A stretch of 64,000 nt of DNA from Nitratidesulfovibrio sp. (lineage in GTDB: Bacteria > Desulfobacterota > Desulfovibrionia > Desulfovibrionales > Desulfovibrionaceae): positions 1-64,000 of the forward strand of contig NZ_JBDXXH010000003.1 in the NCBI RefSeq assembly GCF_040373385.1, written 5' to 3'. Positions 16,869 to 24,285 of this stretch are shown piece after piece. How positions within the stretch are numbered: position 1 is the first letter of the stretch; each line of letters begins with the position of its first letter. Below the pieces are notes generated by a model, which worked only from the letters and a program-made list of their open reading frames with translations, had not been told where the DNA came from and did not search any database. A program made the position numbers and the translations under genes.

Positions 16869-17663
16869 CTACTGCAGAATGAACCCCATGGCCTTCAGGT
16901 CCTTGGCCCAGCAGCCCCACGGACCGGTCAGGAAGGTGACCTGCATGGTCTTGGGGTTGAAGCGCACCTTGGCGTCCTGGTCCAGGTGGCACTGGCGGTC
17001 GTAGTTGGTGTGGGTGATGCGCAGGGTCCACGTGCCGTCCTTGTTGGGGCAGGTTTCCTCCACGTACACCGGGTGGCCGGTGGGCATGCCGCGGCCCTTG
17101 TTGGCATCCAGTACCATGACCGAGCCGGGCGTGGGCGTACGGGTGGTGGCCCCGTTGCGCTGGGCGCAGGTGAACCACTGTACCGGGCTGGTGTCGCCCA
17201 GGCGGCAGGTGTCGATGCCGGTGCGGCAGCGGGCGTAGATCAGGCTCTGCGGCTGGCAGCGCCCGGTGACCTTCACCGTCTTGCCCTTCTTGTTCTTTTT
17301 TGTGGTGGTGGCGCCGGGGCGCAGCGAATAGCACTGGCCGCGCGTCTTTTCCTGGTTCATGGACACGCACTGGCCTTGCAGGACGCCGGTCAGCGGGTCG
17401 CACGCGGCGTCGTCCGGCGTGGTGGGCGAGTGCGGCTTGCTGGCCGTCTCGCGCATTCTGGCCACCTCGGCGTCCGTGGTGTCCTGGGCTGCGGCGTCCG
17501 GTTGGGTCTGGGCAACTGGGACGGGGGACGCGGCGTCCGGCACGGACGCGGGCTTGGCGCAGCCGGAAAGCAGCAGGGCCGTGGTCAGCAGAAGCGCCAG
17601 CAGGGGCTGTGAACCCCGTGTGGCGGCGGTGGCGGAAAGGCGAAACGGGCAAATGCCGGGCAC
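16869..17663 (-). CDS. Cysteine-rich lipoprotein, unknown function
   Basis: The 264-residue product starts at a GTG (17663) with GGAGG five to nine bases upstream. It has a lipoprotein signal ending in LLLSGC (about residue 37). A low-complexity Ala/Pro/Thr linker of ~50 residues follows, then a globular C-terminal half with ten further cysteines (for example QGQCVSM, RGQCYSL, YARCRTGIDTCRLG, PWGCWAK), an even number that suggests disulfides. A KKNKKGK basic patch lies in the middle. No family is recognised. It is transcribed away from the secreted protein at 17966, whose product is also cysteine-rich. Confidence 0.75.
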   Translation of the reverse strand: MPGICPFRLSATAATRGSQPLLALLLTTALLLSGCAKPASVPDAASPVPVAQTQPDAAAQDTTDAEVARMRETASKPHSPTTPDDAACDPLTGVLQGQCVSMNQEKTRGQCYSLRPGATTTKKNKKGKTVKVTGRCQPQSLIYARCRTGIDTCRLGDTSPVQWFTCAQRNGATTRTPTPGSVMVLDANKGRGMPTGHPVYVEETCPNKDGTWTLRITHTNYDRQCHLDQDAKVRFNPKTMQVTFLTGPWGCWAKDLKAMGFILQ

Positions 17664-17965
17664 GGTTCCTCCGGTGGGCGGGTGATGGCCGCGAATGATG
17701 AATGGGGCAAGGCGGGGGCGCGGGGGGTACCGTGCCCGATCATAGCCGCCCGTATGGTTGGCGTACATCCGTTGTCGTCGTCTATCCGCGCGGGTGCGGG
17801 CCGTCAATTGGATGATGCGGGCTGATGATGCCGGGCGTGATGCCGTCCGCGTTGGTGGCGGCATTTTTCGGGTGTTCATGCTGTCGCGGGGGGTTGCGGC
17901 GGGCTGCCGGTACGATATGCTGGGGCCAGGTACCGCAGGAACAACCGGAACGTACGGGGTGAACG
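17664..17965. other. Divergent intergenic region, nothing recognised
   Basis: 302 bases between two divergent exported-protein genes. It presumably contains both promoters, but no clear -35/-10 pair, operator or RNA gene is visible. Confidence 0.4.
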
Positions 17966-18454
17966 ATGCACGCGGCACAGGAAGCAGGCGCCCAGAAAGC
18001 ATACCAACGGAAGGCATGCCCACGGACGCAACGCGCCGGTCAGGGGAATGGCCGTGCCGACCACGTGGGGCAAGGCGGCACAGCCGGCGTCATCCGCCGC
18101 GCACCCCTGGCAGTGCTTGCGCTGCTGGCGGTGCTTCTTGTTCCCGCCCGCTCCGCCATGGCTCTGGACGACATCGCCAACCTCAAGGGCATGGGCGTGG
18201 TGGCGGCGGGGCAGGTGAAACGGTTGGATTGTCCCATGTCAGGCCGGTTCGACTGCAACTCGTGGCCCACCAATTTCCTGAAGTTTGAATACGAAAACAT
18301 CTGCTTCGCCACCGACCCCGGTACGTGCGGGGCCTATTGCAAGGGCATTCTGGCCACGGACAAGAGCAAGTCGGTGTATTTTTTCGAATCGCTACCGGGG
18401 GGCGACCTGGCCCAGCGTCGTGCGCGCGGGTATGAGTGCCCGCCGGGATTTTAG
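17966..18454 (+). CDS. Small exported cysteine-containing protein, unknown function
   Basis: This is a 162-residue protein. A hydrophobic stretch APLAVLALLAVLLVPARSAMA, preceded by RR, looks like a cleavable signal peptide, though it starts only at about residue 46 from the ATG at 17966. The true start may be an internal codon such as GTG at 18064. The ATG at 17966 has GGGGTGA upstream. The predicted mature part (~95 residues, from LDDIANLKGMG) has six cysteines (KRLDCP, RFDCNS, ENICFA, TCGAYCKG, YECPPGF). No family is recognised. A bidirectional terminator lies downstream. Confidence 0.6.
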   Translation: MHAAQEAGAQKAYQRKACPRTQRAGQGNGRADHVGQGGTAGVIRRAPLAVLALLAVLLVPARSAMALDDIANLKGMGVVAAGQVKRLDCPMSGRFDCNSWPTNFLKFEYENICFATDPGTCGAYCKGILATDKSKSVYFFESLPGGDLAQRRARGYECPPGF

Positions 18455-18526
18455 AGCCAGCGTGATTCGGCAACACACCCTGCGGGATTGCTCCAAATAG
18501 TCCCCGCCAGACGCACGGCACGAAAA

Positions 18527-18556
18527 ACGGGCGGAACCGCATGCGGTCCCGCCCGT
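18527..18556. terminator. Bidirectional terminator between convergent genes
   Basis: ACGGGCGG-A-ACCGCA (18527 onward) pairs with TGCGGT-C-CCGCCCGT (to 18556) with one mismatch. AAAAA precedes it and TTTT follows shortly after, so it can serve both the gene ending at 18454 (+) and the operon ending at 18584 (-). Confidence 0.75.
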
Positions 18557-18583
18557 ATGTTTTCATTGTCTGCGGTTCCGCGC

Positions 18584-19273
18584 CTACTTGTCTGCGGCCT
18601 TCTGCACGAACACCTTGTGTTCGGTGTCCTTCTCGTGCAGCCGGTGGTACGGCCCATACGGCATGGCGCTGAGGGCGATGGCGTTGGCCTGCATGGCGTA
18701 GGGCACGTAGTCGGCCATGGCGGTGTTCATGGCCGTCACCACCACCTGCACCAGCAGCCCGGCCAGCCCGCCGCCGTTGTTGTGGTTGGTCAGGTCTATG
18801 ACCACCGTCCCGGAATAGTTCCACATTTTTTCGCCGGTAGTGGTGGACTTCAACTCGCACTCAACGGCCACGGTCAGGTACGAGGCCACCACGGCATACG
18901 AGGTGTCCCACTTCTTGATGCGGGTAAACAGCACCGCGTCGGCCCCGAAGTATTCCTTCAGGGTGTTCAGCGGCAGATCGTACAGCTGATGCCCGTCGGT
19001 AATGCCTTCGTGGGCCAGGATGTCTGCGGACACCTCGTACGGTAGCACGTAGTACCCGGTGTACACCAGCGGTTCCTGAATGGTGGTGGAGTAGTAGGTG
19101 GGGGCGTCCGCTGCCGTGGATTCGTTGATGGGCGGCAGCACCACGATGGAGCGCGGCTTCTGCTCGTACATCAGCGGAAAGAGTTCCGACTTGGTGGCCT
19201 GCTGCCCGATGTTGGCGCAGCCGCCCAGCAGGGCAAGGGCCAGCAGCAGCGCGGCGGCGATCAGTCTATTCAT
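18584..19273 (-). CDS. DUF799 family lipoprotein (GNA1162-like)
   Basis: This 229-residue protein has a signal peptide and lipobox (ALLGGC, Cys~19). The mature part begins with the family pattern ELFPLMYEQKPRSIVVLPPINES and contains GYYVLPYEV and FGADAVLFTRIKKWD. DUF799 proteins have a TolB/CsgG-like fold, are surface or periplasmic lipoproteins, and typically travel with a CsgG-type and a DUF4810 lipoprotein, as here. It is the last gene of a four-gene operon and overlaps the upstream gene by eight bases. Role is unknown; an envelope complex is likely. Confidence 0.85.
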   Translation of the reverse strand: MNRLIAAALLLALALLGGCANIGQQATKSELFPLMYEQKPRSIVVLPPINESTAADAPTYYSTTIQEPLVYTGYYVLPYEVSADILAHEGITDGHQLYDLPLNTLKEYFGADAVLFTRIKKWDTSYAVVASYLTVAVECELKSTTTGEKMWNYSGTVVIDLTNHNNGGGLAGLLVQVVVTAMNTAMADYVPYAMQANAIALSAMPYGPYHRLHEKDTEHKVFVQKAADK

Positions 19274-19790
19274 GGGCGGCCCCCTCCCCGGCGGGCAGCA
19301 CGGGCGCGTCGTTTATCGCATCGGCGGGGGTGATGACGCCCCCCTTGCTGTCCGCGTCTTCTGCCGCCGGTTTCTCCGCTCCGGTTCCGGACGAGGCGTC
19401 CGCCCAGGCCAGCAGGCGCGCGGTGAACACCTTGGATTCCGGGTACAGGCGGTTTTCCGCTTCGAAGTACTTCTTCGCTTCGGCCATCTGGCCCGCCTTC
19501 AGGTGGATGTAGCCCAGTTCGGCGAAGATGCCGGGCGGCACGGGCAGGTTGCGCTGTTCGGACTTGGCCACGATGTCCTGCATGGCCTTGATGTGCTTGT
19601 CCTGCTGGTCCTGCGCGGGGTTCTTGCGGCAGGCGTAGAGGGTGGAGGAGTAGTTGTCCATGCAGTACATGGCGTTGCCGGGCTTGGCGCAGCCGGTGCA
19701 CAGCACGCACAGGGCGGCGGCCAGCAGCGCCAGTTGCACGACCCGCAGGGGATTTGCCATGGAGCGAGTGGTCTCGTGCGTCATGGTCAT
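19266..19790 (-). CDS. DUF4810 family lipoprotein
   Basis: The 174-residue product has a lipobox (VLCTGC, Cys~34). The mature part contains YSSTLYACRKNP followed by a TPR-like helical pair (PPGIFAELGYIHLKAGQMAEAKKYFEAENRLYP), typical of DUF4810 proteins encoded beside CsgG-like lipoproteins. The C-terminal ~40 residues are low complexity. The ATG at 19790 overlaps the upstream stop by four bases (ATGA), and the downstream gene overlaps by eight bases, indicating coupling. An AAGGAG lies ten bases before the start. Confidence 0.82.
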   Translation of the reverse strand: MTMTHETTRSMANPLRVVQLALLAAALCVLCTGCAKPGNAMYCMDNYSSTLYACRKNPAQDQQDKHIKAMQDIVAKSEQRNLPVPPGIFAELGYIHLKAGQMAEAKKYFEAENRLYPESKVFTARLLAWADASSGTGAEKPAAEDADSKGGVITPADAINDAPVLPAGEGAAHE

Positions 19791-20146
19791 GGGACAAGAA
19801 TCTCCTTGGTCATGCCCGCGCCTACCAGCACGGTACGGTTCACCACCGCCACGCCGTCGCGTTCGACGATGACGGTGTAGCGGCCGGGGGCCACCTCGTA
19901 CACGGTGTCCTTGGTCTTGGGGGTGGTGTTCCAGTCCTTGGCGCCGCTGGACTGCCCCAGGGTGAAGGGGGGCAGGTCGTTCAGGCGGGCCACGGCACCC
20001 TTGGCGTTGCCGGTGAACCAGAAATAGGCCTTGGTGTCGCCCTGCACCACGCCCTCGCGCGAGGCGCAGCCCGCGAACAGCCCGGTAAGCAGCAGCACGG
20101 CGGCCAGCGCCGCCAGCGTTGCGATGCGTATGGATGTCTTGTGCAT
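19787..20146 (-). CDS. Small lipoprotein of the CsgG/DUF799 operon
   Basis: The product has 119 residues with a lipobox LFAGC (Cys~27). The mature ~90 residues include GDTKAYFWFTGNAKG and end in a beta-rich segment, YEVAPGRYTVIVERDGVAVV, that resembles small beta-sandwich domains. The ATG at 20146 is preferred over an upstream start because AGGGGGC precedes it and the signal peptide follows at once. It sits eight bases after csgG and overlaps the next gene by four bases. It is an addition to the usual CsgG-DUF4810-DUF799 trio. No family is recognised. Confidence 0.75.
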   Translation of the reverse strand: MHKTSIRIATLAALAAVLLLTGLFAGCASREGVVQGDTKAYFWFTGNAKGAVARLNDLPPFTLGQSSGAKDWNTTPKTKDTVYEVAPGRYTVIVERDGVAVVNRTVLVGAGMTKEILVP

Positions 20147-20154
20147 GATGCCCC

Positions 20155-21129
20155 CTAGCGAACTTCGCGGATGAACAGTTTGCCGTAATCGTTGGTGGCG
20201 TCCCACGCGGCCAGCGATCCTTCCTGCAACGCGCAGGCGGAAATTTCGCTTTCCGGCGTGTCGCCCAGGGTGGCGGCCACGCGCAGCCTGCCCACCACCT
20301 TGCCGGGCAGGACGATGTCCATGTTGGTCTGGGGGTTGCGCACCTTCTGCCCTTCGGCCACCACGTCGAACAGGTCGCCCGCCTTGATGTTCTGGGTCTT
20401 GCCGCCGGAAATCAGGTACTGCCCGCCTTCCTGGGCCAGGATGTAGCCCTTCCAGGGGCGTTCCAGCAGGTTTTCGATGATGTTGGACGACACGTTGGTG
20501 ATGGCCGCCTCGATGGCCTTGTCGTTCAGCGTGGTGTCGTACCCGGCGCGACTGCCCACGCCCATGATGCTGCCGGCTTCGGAATAGGCCTCGCCGCTGC
20601 CTTCCTCTGCATGGATGATCTGGCCGGTGGAAACCTCCACCAGGCGGATATGCACCTTGGCGAAGGCCACCTGGCGCTTGGAGCGGCTGAACACGCCCAC
20701 GTCGCCCACGTCCTTGCGCCCGAATTCGGTGACGGAGCCCAGAATCAGGTAGTCCGCCATGTTGCGGTATTCACCCGCGCCGCCGATGCCCAGTTCCTTC
20801 TGGATCTTGTCCAGGTCGGCCCGTTCGATGAGGATGAACTTTTCGGTGGCCACCAGCTTGGAGGACAGGATGTCCACGGCCTGCTTGCCCAGGCGGTCGC
20901 GCGAATCCTTGTCCAGAAAGAAGCTCTGGCCATACTTGGTTTCATTGGTGAAACGACCGATGGCGACCTTGCGCTTCACGCCCTTCTTGTCCATGGCGGC
21001 GGCCTGCTGCACGGTGGGGCTTACCGCTGCCGGTGCACCCTCCACGCGTTCCGCCTTGGGCCGCTCGGTGGTGGCGCATCCTGTCATCAGGAGTGCTGCT
21101 GCCAGAAAGGGAATCAACCTTTTCAACAC
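20155..21129 (-). CDS. CsgG/HfaB family lipoprotein
   Basis: This 324-residue protein has a lipobox LLMTGC (Cys~18). The CsgG domain is recognisable in KRKVAIGRFTNETKYG, the LGKQAVDILSSKLVATEKFILIERADL type segment, YLILGSVTEFG and AKVHIRLVEVSTGQI. CsgG forms the outer-membrane curli secretion channel; HfaB anchors holdfast; other members are of unknown use. A C-terminal extension (~80 residues) holds an SH3-like GDLFDVVAEG region. The GTG at 21129 is chosen because GGGGAGG lies six bases upstream; a TTG at 21144 overlaps that site. No curli subunit or CsgE/F gene is nearby. First gene of the operon. Confidence 0.88.
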   Translation of the reverse strand: MLKRLIPFLAAALLMTGCATTERPKAERVEGAPAAVSPTVQQAAAMDKKGVKRKVAIGRFTNETKYGQSFFLDKDSRDRLGKQAVDILSSKLVATEKFILIERADLDKIQKELGIGGAGEYRNMADYLILGSVTEFGRKDVGDVGVFSRSKRQVAFAKVHIRLVEVSTGQIIHAEEGSGEAYSEAGSIMGVGSRAGYDTTLNDKAIEAAITNVSSNIIENLLERPWKGYILAQEGGQYLISGGKTQNIKAGDLFDVVAEGQKVRNPQTNMDIVLPGKVVGRLRVAATLGDTPESEISACALQEGSLAAWDATNDYGKLFIREVR

Positions 21130-21309
21130 GTTGTGCCTCCCCAAAGGTTAGAACGGAAAATGAAAGTGATTGCTTACCAATAGATACACGTCTTTACAAT
21201 ATGCATGGGGGGTTACTGATTAGATTTGCGAATTTGTATAGCGCGGGCCGATGGGGAATCGTTCTGCGGGCATCGTTGCCCGCATGCCCGTGTGGGTGCG
21301 GCACCTTTC

Positions 21310-21341
21310 GACATCCCGGCACCGGAGCGTGCCGGGATGTC
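21310..21341. terminator. 13-bp stem-loop in the intergenic region
   Basis: GACATCCCGGCAC (21310-21322) pairs exactly with GTGCCGGGATGTC (21329-21341) over a 6-base loop. It lies between the divergent CsgG operon and the GT2 gene, in the leader of the latter. Without a T run, it could be a leader element rather than a terminator. Confidence 0.45.
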
Positions 21342-21426
21342 ATGCTTTGCCCGTACCTGCCGATATGCTACGGAAAGCGCACGCCTCGCCGCGCGGGGCC
21401 GCGCCCGTACATCATCCGGAGGTTCC

Positions 21427-23115
21427 ATGCCCGCCACCGATGCCCCCCTCGCCAAATGGATGTTCCTGCACCTGCTGCACGGCCTCAGCCAGTCCGGCTA
21501 CGCCATGGCCGGGGCCAACGAACTGCTGGGCGAACTGGACAAGTTGCCGCCGCAGCAGCGCAAGGCGCGGGTGTTGTTCGGCACCGGGCTGCTGCGCCAG
21601 GCCCTGCTGCTGAATCCGCTGGATGCCGGGCTGCGCGGGCTGGTGGGCCAGCTTGGGGCCATGGCCGCGCCCTCGCCCGCCTATGTCGCCTGGCTGAAGG
21701 CGTCCGCCGCCGTGCTGGACGGCCAGCCGCAGGTGCCCGCCAACGAGGCCTTCGGCAGGGCCTGGGACCTGCCCGCCGACCCGGACGCGGTGCTGGCCGC
21801 CTGCCGCGAAGCCACGGCGCCCGGTGACGTGTTCGCCTGCCTGATGCGCCTGTGGGAAATGGGCGCGTGGGAACAGACGGCGGCGGGTATTGCGCATTTT
21901 CTCGCATCCCCTGCGGCCCCGGCGGGCGCGGGCGTACTGGCCCACGCTGCCCATGCGGCGGGCGCCTCCGCCCTGCGCGACGAATTGCTGGCCAAAGCCC
22001 TGCCGTGCCCGCTGACGATCCTGCTGCGCGCCCGGATGGCCGAGGCGGCCGATGATCTTTCCACGGCCCGCGCCCTGTACATGGAGGCGCTGGACGCCGA
22101 ACCCGCCCTGCTGTTCCTGGTGCGCCACCTGGCCCAGATGGGCAGGCCGGAGGCCCCGGCATCCGTGCTGGAGGGGCGGCGCATCGGCGTGGGGTTCTAC
22201 ACCTGGAACAAGTTGCAGGTGACACTGGATACCCTGGCCAGCCTGCTGGATTCGGACATCGGCGGGGCGCACGTGGCGCTCATCAACAACGGGTCCACGG
22301 CGTTTTCGCGCGACGAGTTCGAGGCGGGCGTGCGCGCGGTGGCCGCCGGACGGCAGGTGGAGCTGATCCAGCTGCCCATCAACATCGGCGCGCCCGCCGC
22401 CCGCAACTGGCTGTGGCACCTCGACTCCATGCGCGACAGGGAGCTGTTCGCCTTCTTGGACGACGACGTGCTGCTGCCGCGCACTTGGCTGCGCAGCTAC
22501 GTGCAGGACATGGACGAGATGCCCGGCACGGTGGTGGTGGGGCCGCAGGGGGTGAACCCCGGCAGCCTGCCCACGGTGCAGTACGTGGCCCGCTACTTCG
22601 AGAAGACCGGCAAGCACCTCATCCGGTTCACCAACAACGCGCCGCTGGTCATGGATTTCGGCCAGTACGGGCAGCGCCGCCCGTGCCTTTCGGTGATGGG
22701 CTGCTGCCACCTGCTGGACAAGGCGGCCTGCGCCCGGCTGGGCGTGCCCGACTTCGACCTGCGCTTTTCGCCTTCGCAGGTGGACGATCTGGAGCACGAC
22801 ATCCAGGTGTGGAAGGCCGGGGGCCGGGTGGTCTACGACGGCAGGGTGCGCGTGGTGCACCGTCAGGATGCCGGGCGCGCCGCGCCGCTGTCCGAGGCCT
22901 CGTGGGGGCACGTGTGGGGCAACCACTACAAGATGGAACGCAAGTTCACGGAACAGGAACTGGCCAGTGTGGACCGGGCCACCCGTGCCGCCGACGTGGC
23001 AGACCTGGTCGCCGCCTACGAATCGGTGGCCGGGCAACTGCCGTCCGCCGCGCGGGCGTACGTGGGGCTGTGCGTGCGCAGCCTTCAGGCGGCGGCTGGC
23101 GAGAACGTGCTGTAG
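21427..23115 (+). CDS. Family 2 glycosyltransferase with helical N-terminal domain
   Basis: This 562-residue protein has two parts. Residues ~1-240 are Ala/Leu-rich helices with TPR-like character (LDTARALYMEAL type repeats). Residues ~255-500 are a GT-A domain starting RIGVGFYTWNKLQVTLDTLASLL. The nucleotide-sugar site shows LINNGS, NIGAPAARNWL and the metal-binding LDDDVLLPR. RVVYDGRVRVVHRQD lies in the acceptor region. The ATG at 21427 has GGAGG five bases upstream. No membrane helix is seen, so a cytosolic glycan-assembly role is likely. A terminator follows; the convergent neighbour is another glycosyltransferase-like gene. Confidence 0.82.
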   Translation: MPATDAPLAKWMFLHLLHGLSQSGYAMAGANELLGELDKLPPQQRKARVLFGTGLLRQALLLNPLDAGLRGLVGQLGAMAAPSPAYVAWLKASAAVLDGQPQVPANEAFGRAWDLPADPDAVLAACREATAPGDVFACLMRLWEMGAWEQTAAGIAHFLASPAAPAGAGVLAHAAHAAGASALRDELLAKALPCPLTILLRARMAEAADDLSTARALYMEALDAEPALLFLVRHLAQMGRPEAPASVLEGRRIGVGFYTWNKLQVTLDTLASLLDSDIGGAHVALINNGSTAFSRDEFEAGVRAVAAGRQVELIQLPINIGAPAARNWLWHLDSMRDRELFAFLDDDVLLPRTWLRSYVQDMDEMPGTVVVGPQGVNPGSLPTVQYVARYFEKTGKHLIRFTNNAPLVMDFGQYGQRRPCLSVMGCCHLLDKAACARLGVPDFDLRFSPSQVDDLEHDIQVWKAGGRVVYDGRVRVVHRQDAGRAAPLSEASWGHVWGNHYKMERKFTEQELASVDRATRAADVADLVAAYESVAGQLPSAARAYVGLCVRSLQAAAGENVL

Positions 23116-23155
23116 GCAGGCCCCTCGTCACGTTGCAGGAATCGGAAAATGACGG

Positions 23156-23181
23156 CGGCGCGCTCCGGAAGGGGCGCGCCG
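23156..23181 (+). terminator. Terminator of the GT2 gene
   Basis: CGGCGCGC (23156-23163) pairs with GCGCGCCG (23174-23181), followed by TTCTT. Confidence 0.65.
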
Positions 23182-23217
23182 TTCTTGCGTCGTGCGGGGG
23201 GAAGGGCGGAGTGAACC

Positions 23218-24195
23218 TCAGGCGTAACGGGCGCGCACAGCCCGAAACAGTTCGGGCATGCGGTCATACTGGTGCACCATGACGGCGGGCAGGCCCGCGT
23301 CGTTCAGGATGTGGCCGCATGCGTCGATGGCGGGCGGGGTGGCCTTGTAGCCCAGGGTCAGGATGGGGCCCGCGTTGTCGTGCGCGGTGACCGTGGGCAG
23401 GTGACCGCCGTGCAGCAGGTGGTTGTGCACCCCCTGGTCGTACCCGGCCATGCCGGTGGGCGGCGGGGGCGTACCACCAGATGCGGATGTCGATGCCGGT
23501 GGCGGGGGCGGCGGGGGTGGCGCAGGAGAGAACGGCAGCAGCAGTGCTGTCAGCCGTTCCAGATAGTCCAGCATGGCCGCATGGCCACCCACGGTGGTGC
23601 CGGAGCAGGAGATGCGCTGCCCGGCCAGCGCCCGCCATGCCGCATCGCCCAGATGCCCGGTGACCCAGCGGGTCATGTACGGGCAGGTGCCGATGGTCAT
23701 GCGGGCGTCTTCCAGGGTCACGTTCAGGCCGTCGGCCCACGGGAAGGAGAACGGATCGCGCTGGAAGATCACGTCGCGCACGTCGGTGATCAGGACGCGG
23801 GCGTACGGGGGCTGGGCCTTTCGCAGCAGGTCCAGGTACAGGAAGTAGCGCAGGGCGTTGTAGGGCAGGTGGGCCAGCGCGGGCGGGCGCTCGAAGGGCA
23901 GGATGTCCGCGCCCATGTCGGCCATGCGGTCGGTGTCGCGGGTGGTGGGCGAGGTGAACAGCACGCACCGCCCCGCGAAGCCGGTGGCCCGCAAGGATGC
24001 GAGGAAGGGGCGCACGTCGCCCGCATGGTACCCGGCGGCCAGCCCCATGATCAGGTCAGGGCCGAGGACGGGGGCGTCCGGCAATGCGCGGTGGAGTTCG
24101 TGGGTGGGGGGCTGGGTCACGCCACAGGCTTGCCCCGCGCCGCGCCAAAAAGCAAGCGGTGCAGGGGCGTGCAGCCGGGCGGATGGTCGGGACAT
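23218..24195 (-). CDS. Putative glycosyltransferase-like protein with proline-rich insert
   Basis: The ~325-residue product resembles GT-A nucleotide-sugar transferase-like proteins: YHAGDVRPFLASLRATGFAG at the N-terminus, then RVLITDVRDVIFQRDPF, whose Asp-rich TDVRD is a likely metal/nucleotide site, then GLNVTLED and CSGTTVGGHAAMLDYL. A run of nine prolines followed by Ser/Gly/Pro (residues ~225-245) interrupts the domain and looks like an expansion. The start is uncertain: ATG 24195 sits at the edge of an 11-bp tandem repeat with no ribosome-binding site, and GTG 24120 is an alternative. The exact family and substrate are not recognised. Confidence 0.6.
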   Translation of the reverse strand: MSRPSARLHAPAPLAFWRGAGQACGVTQPPTHELHRALPDAPVLGPDLIMGLAAGYHAGDVRPFLASLRATGFAGRCVLFTSPTTRDTDRMADMGADILPFERPPALAHLPYNALRYFLYLDLLRKAQPPYARVLITDVRDVIFQRDPFSFPWADGLNVTLEDARMTIGTCPYMTRWVTGHLGDAAWRALAGQRISCSGTTVGGHAAMLDYLERLTALLLPFSPAPPPPPPPPASTSASGGTPPPPTGMAGYDQGVHNHLLHGGHLPTVTAHDNAGPILTLGYKATPPAIDACGHILNDAGLPAVMVHQYDRMPELFRAVRARYA

Positions 24196-24239
24196 GCAAC
24201 CAGCGGGCAACCAGCAGGCAACCAGCGGGCAGCCGCCGG
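24196..24239. repeat. 11-bp tandem repeat, four units
   Basis: Units GCAACCAGCGG, GCAACCAGCAG, GCAACCAGCGG and GCAGCCGCCGG lie end to end immediately upstream of the probable ATG of the glycosyltransferase-like gene on the minus strand. Confidence 0.75.
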
Positions 24240-24285
24240 GCGCGCCGGCTTCGCCGGACGGGCAGGGACCAGACGGACCCGGAGC

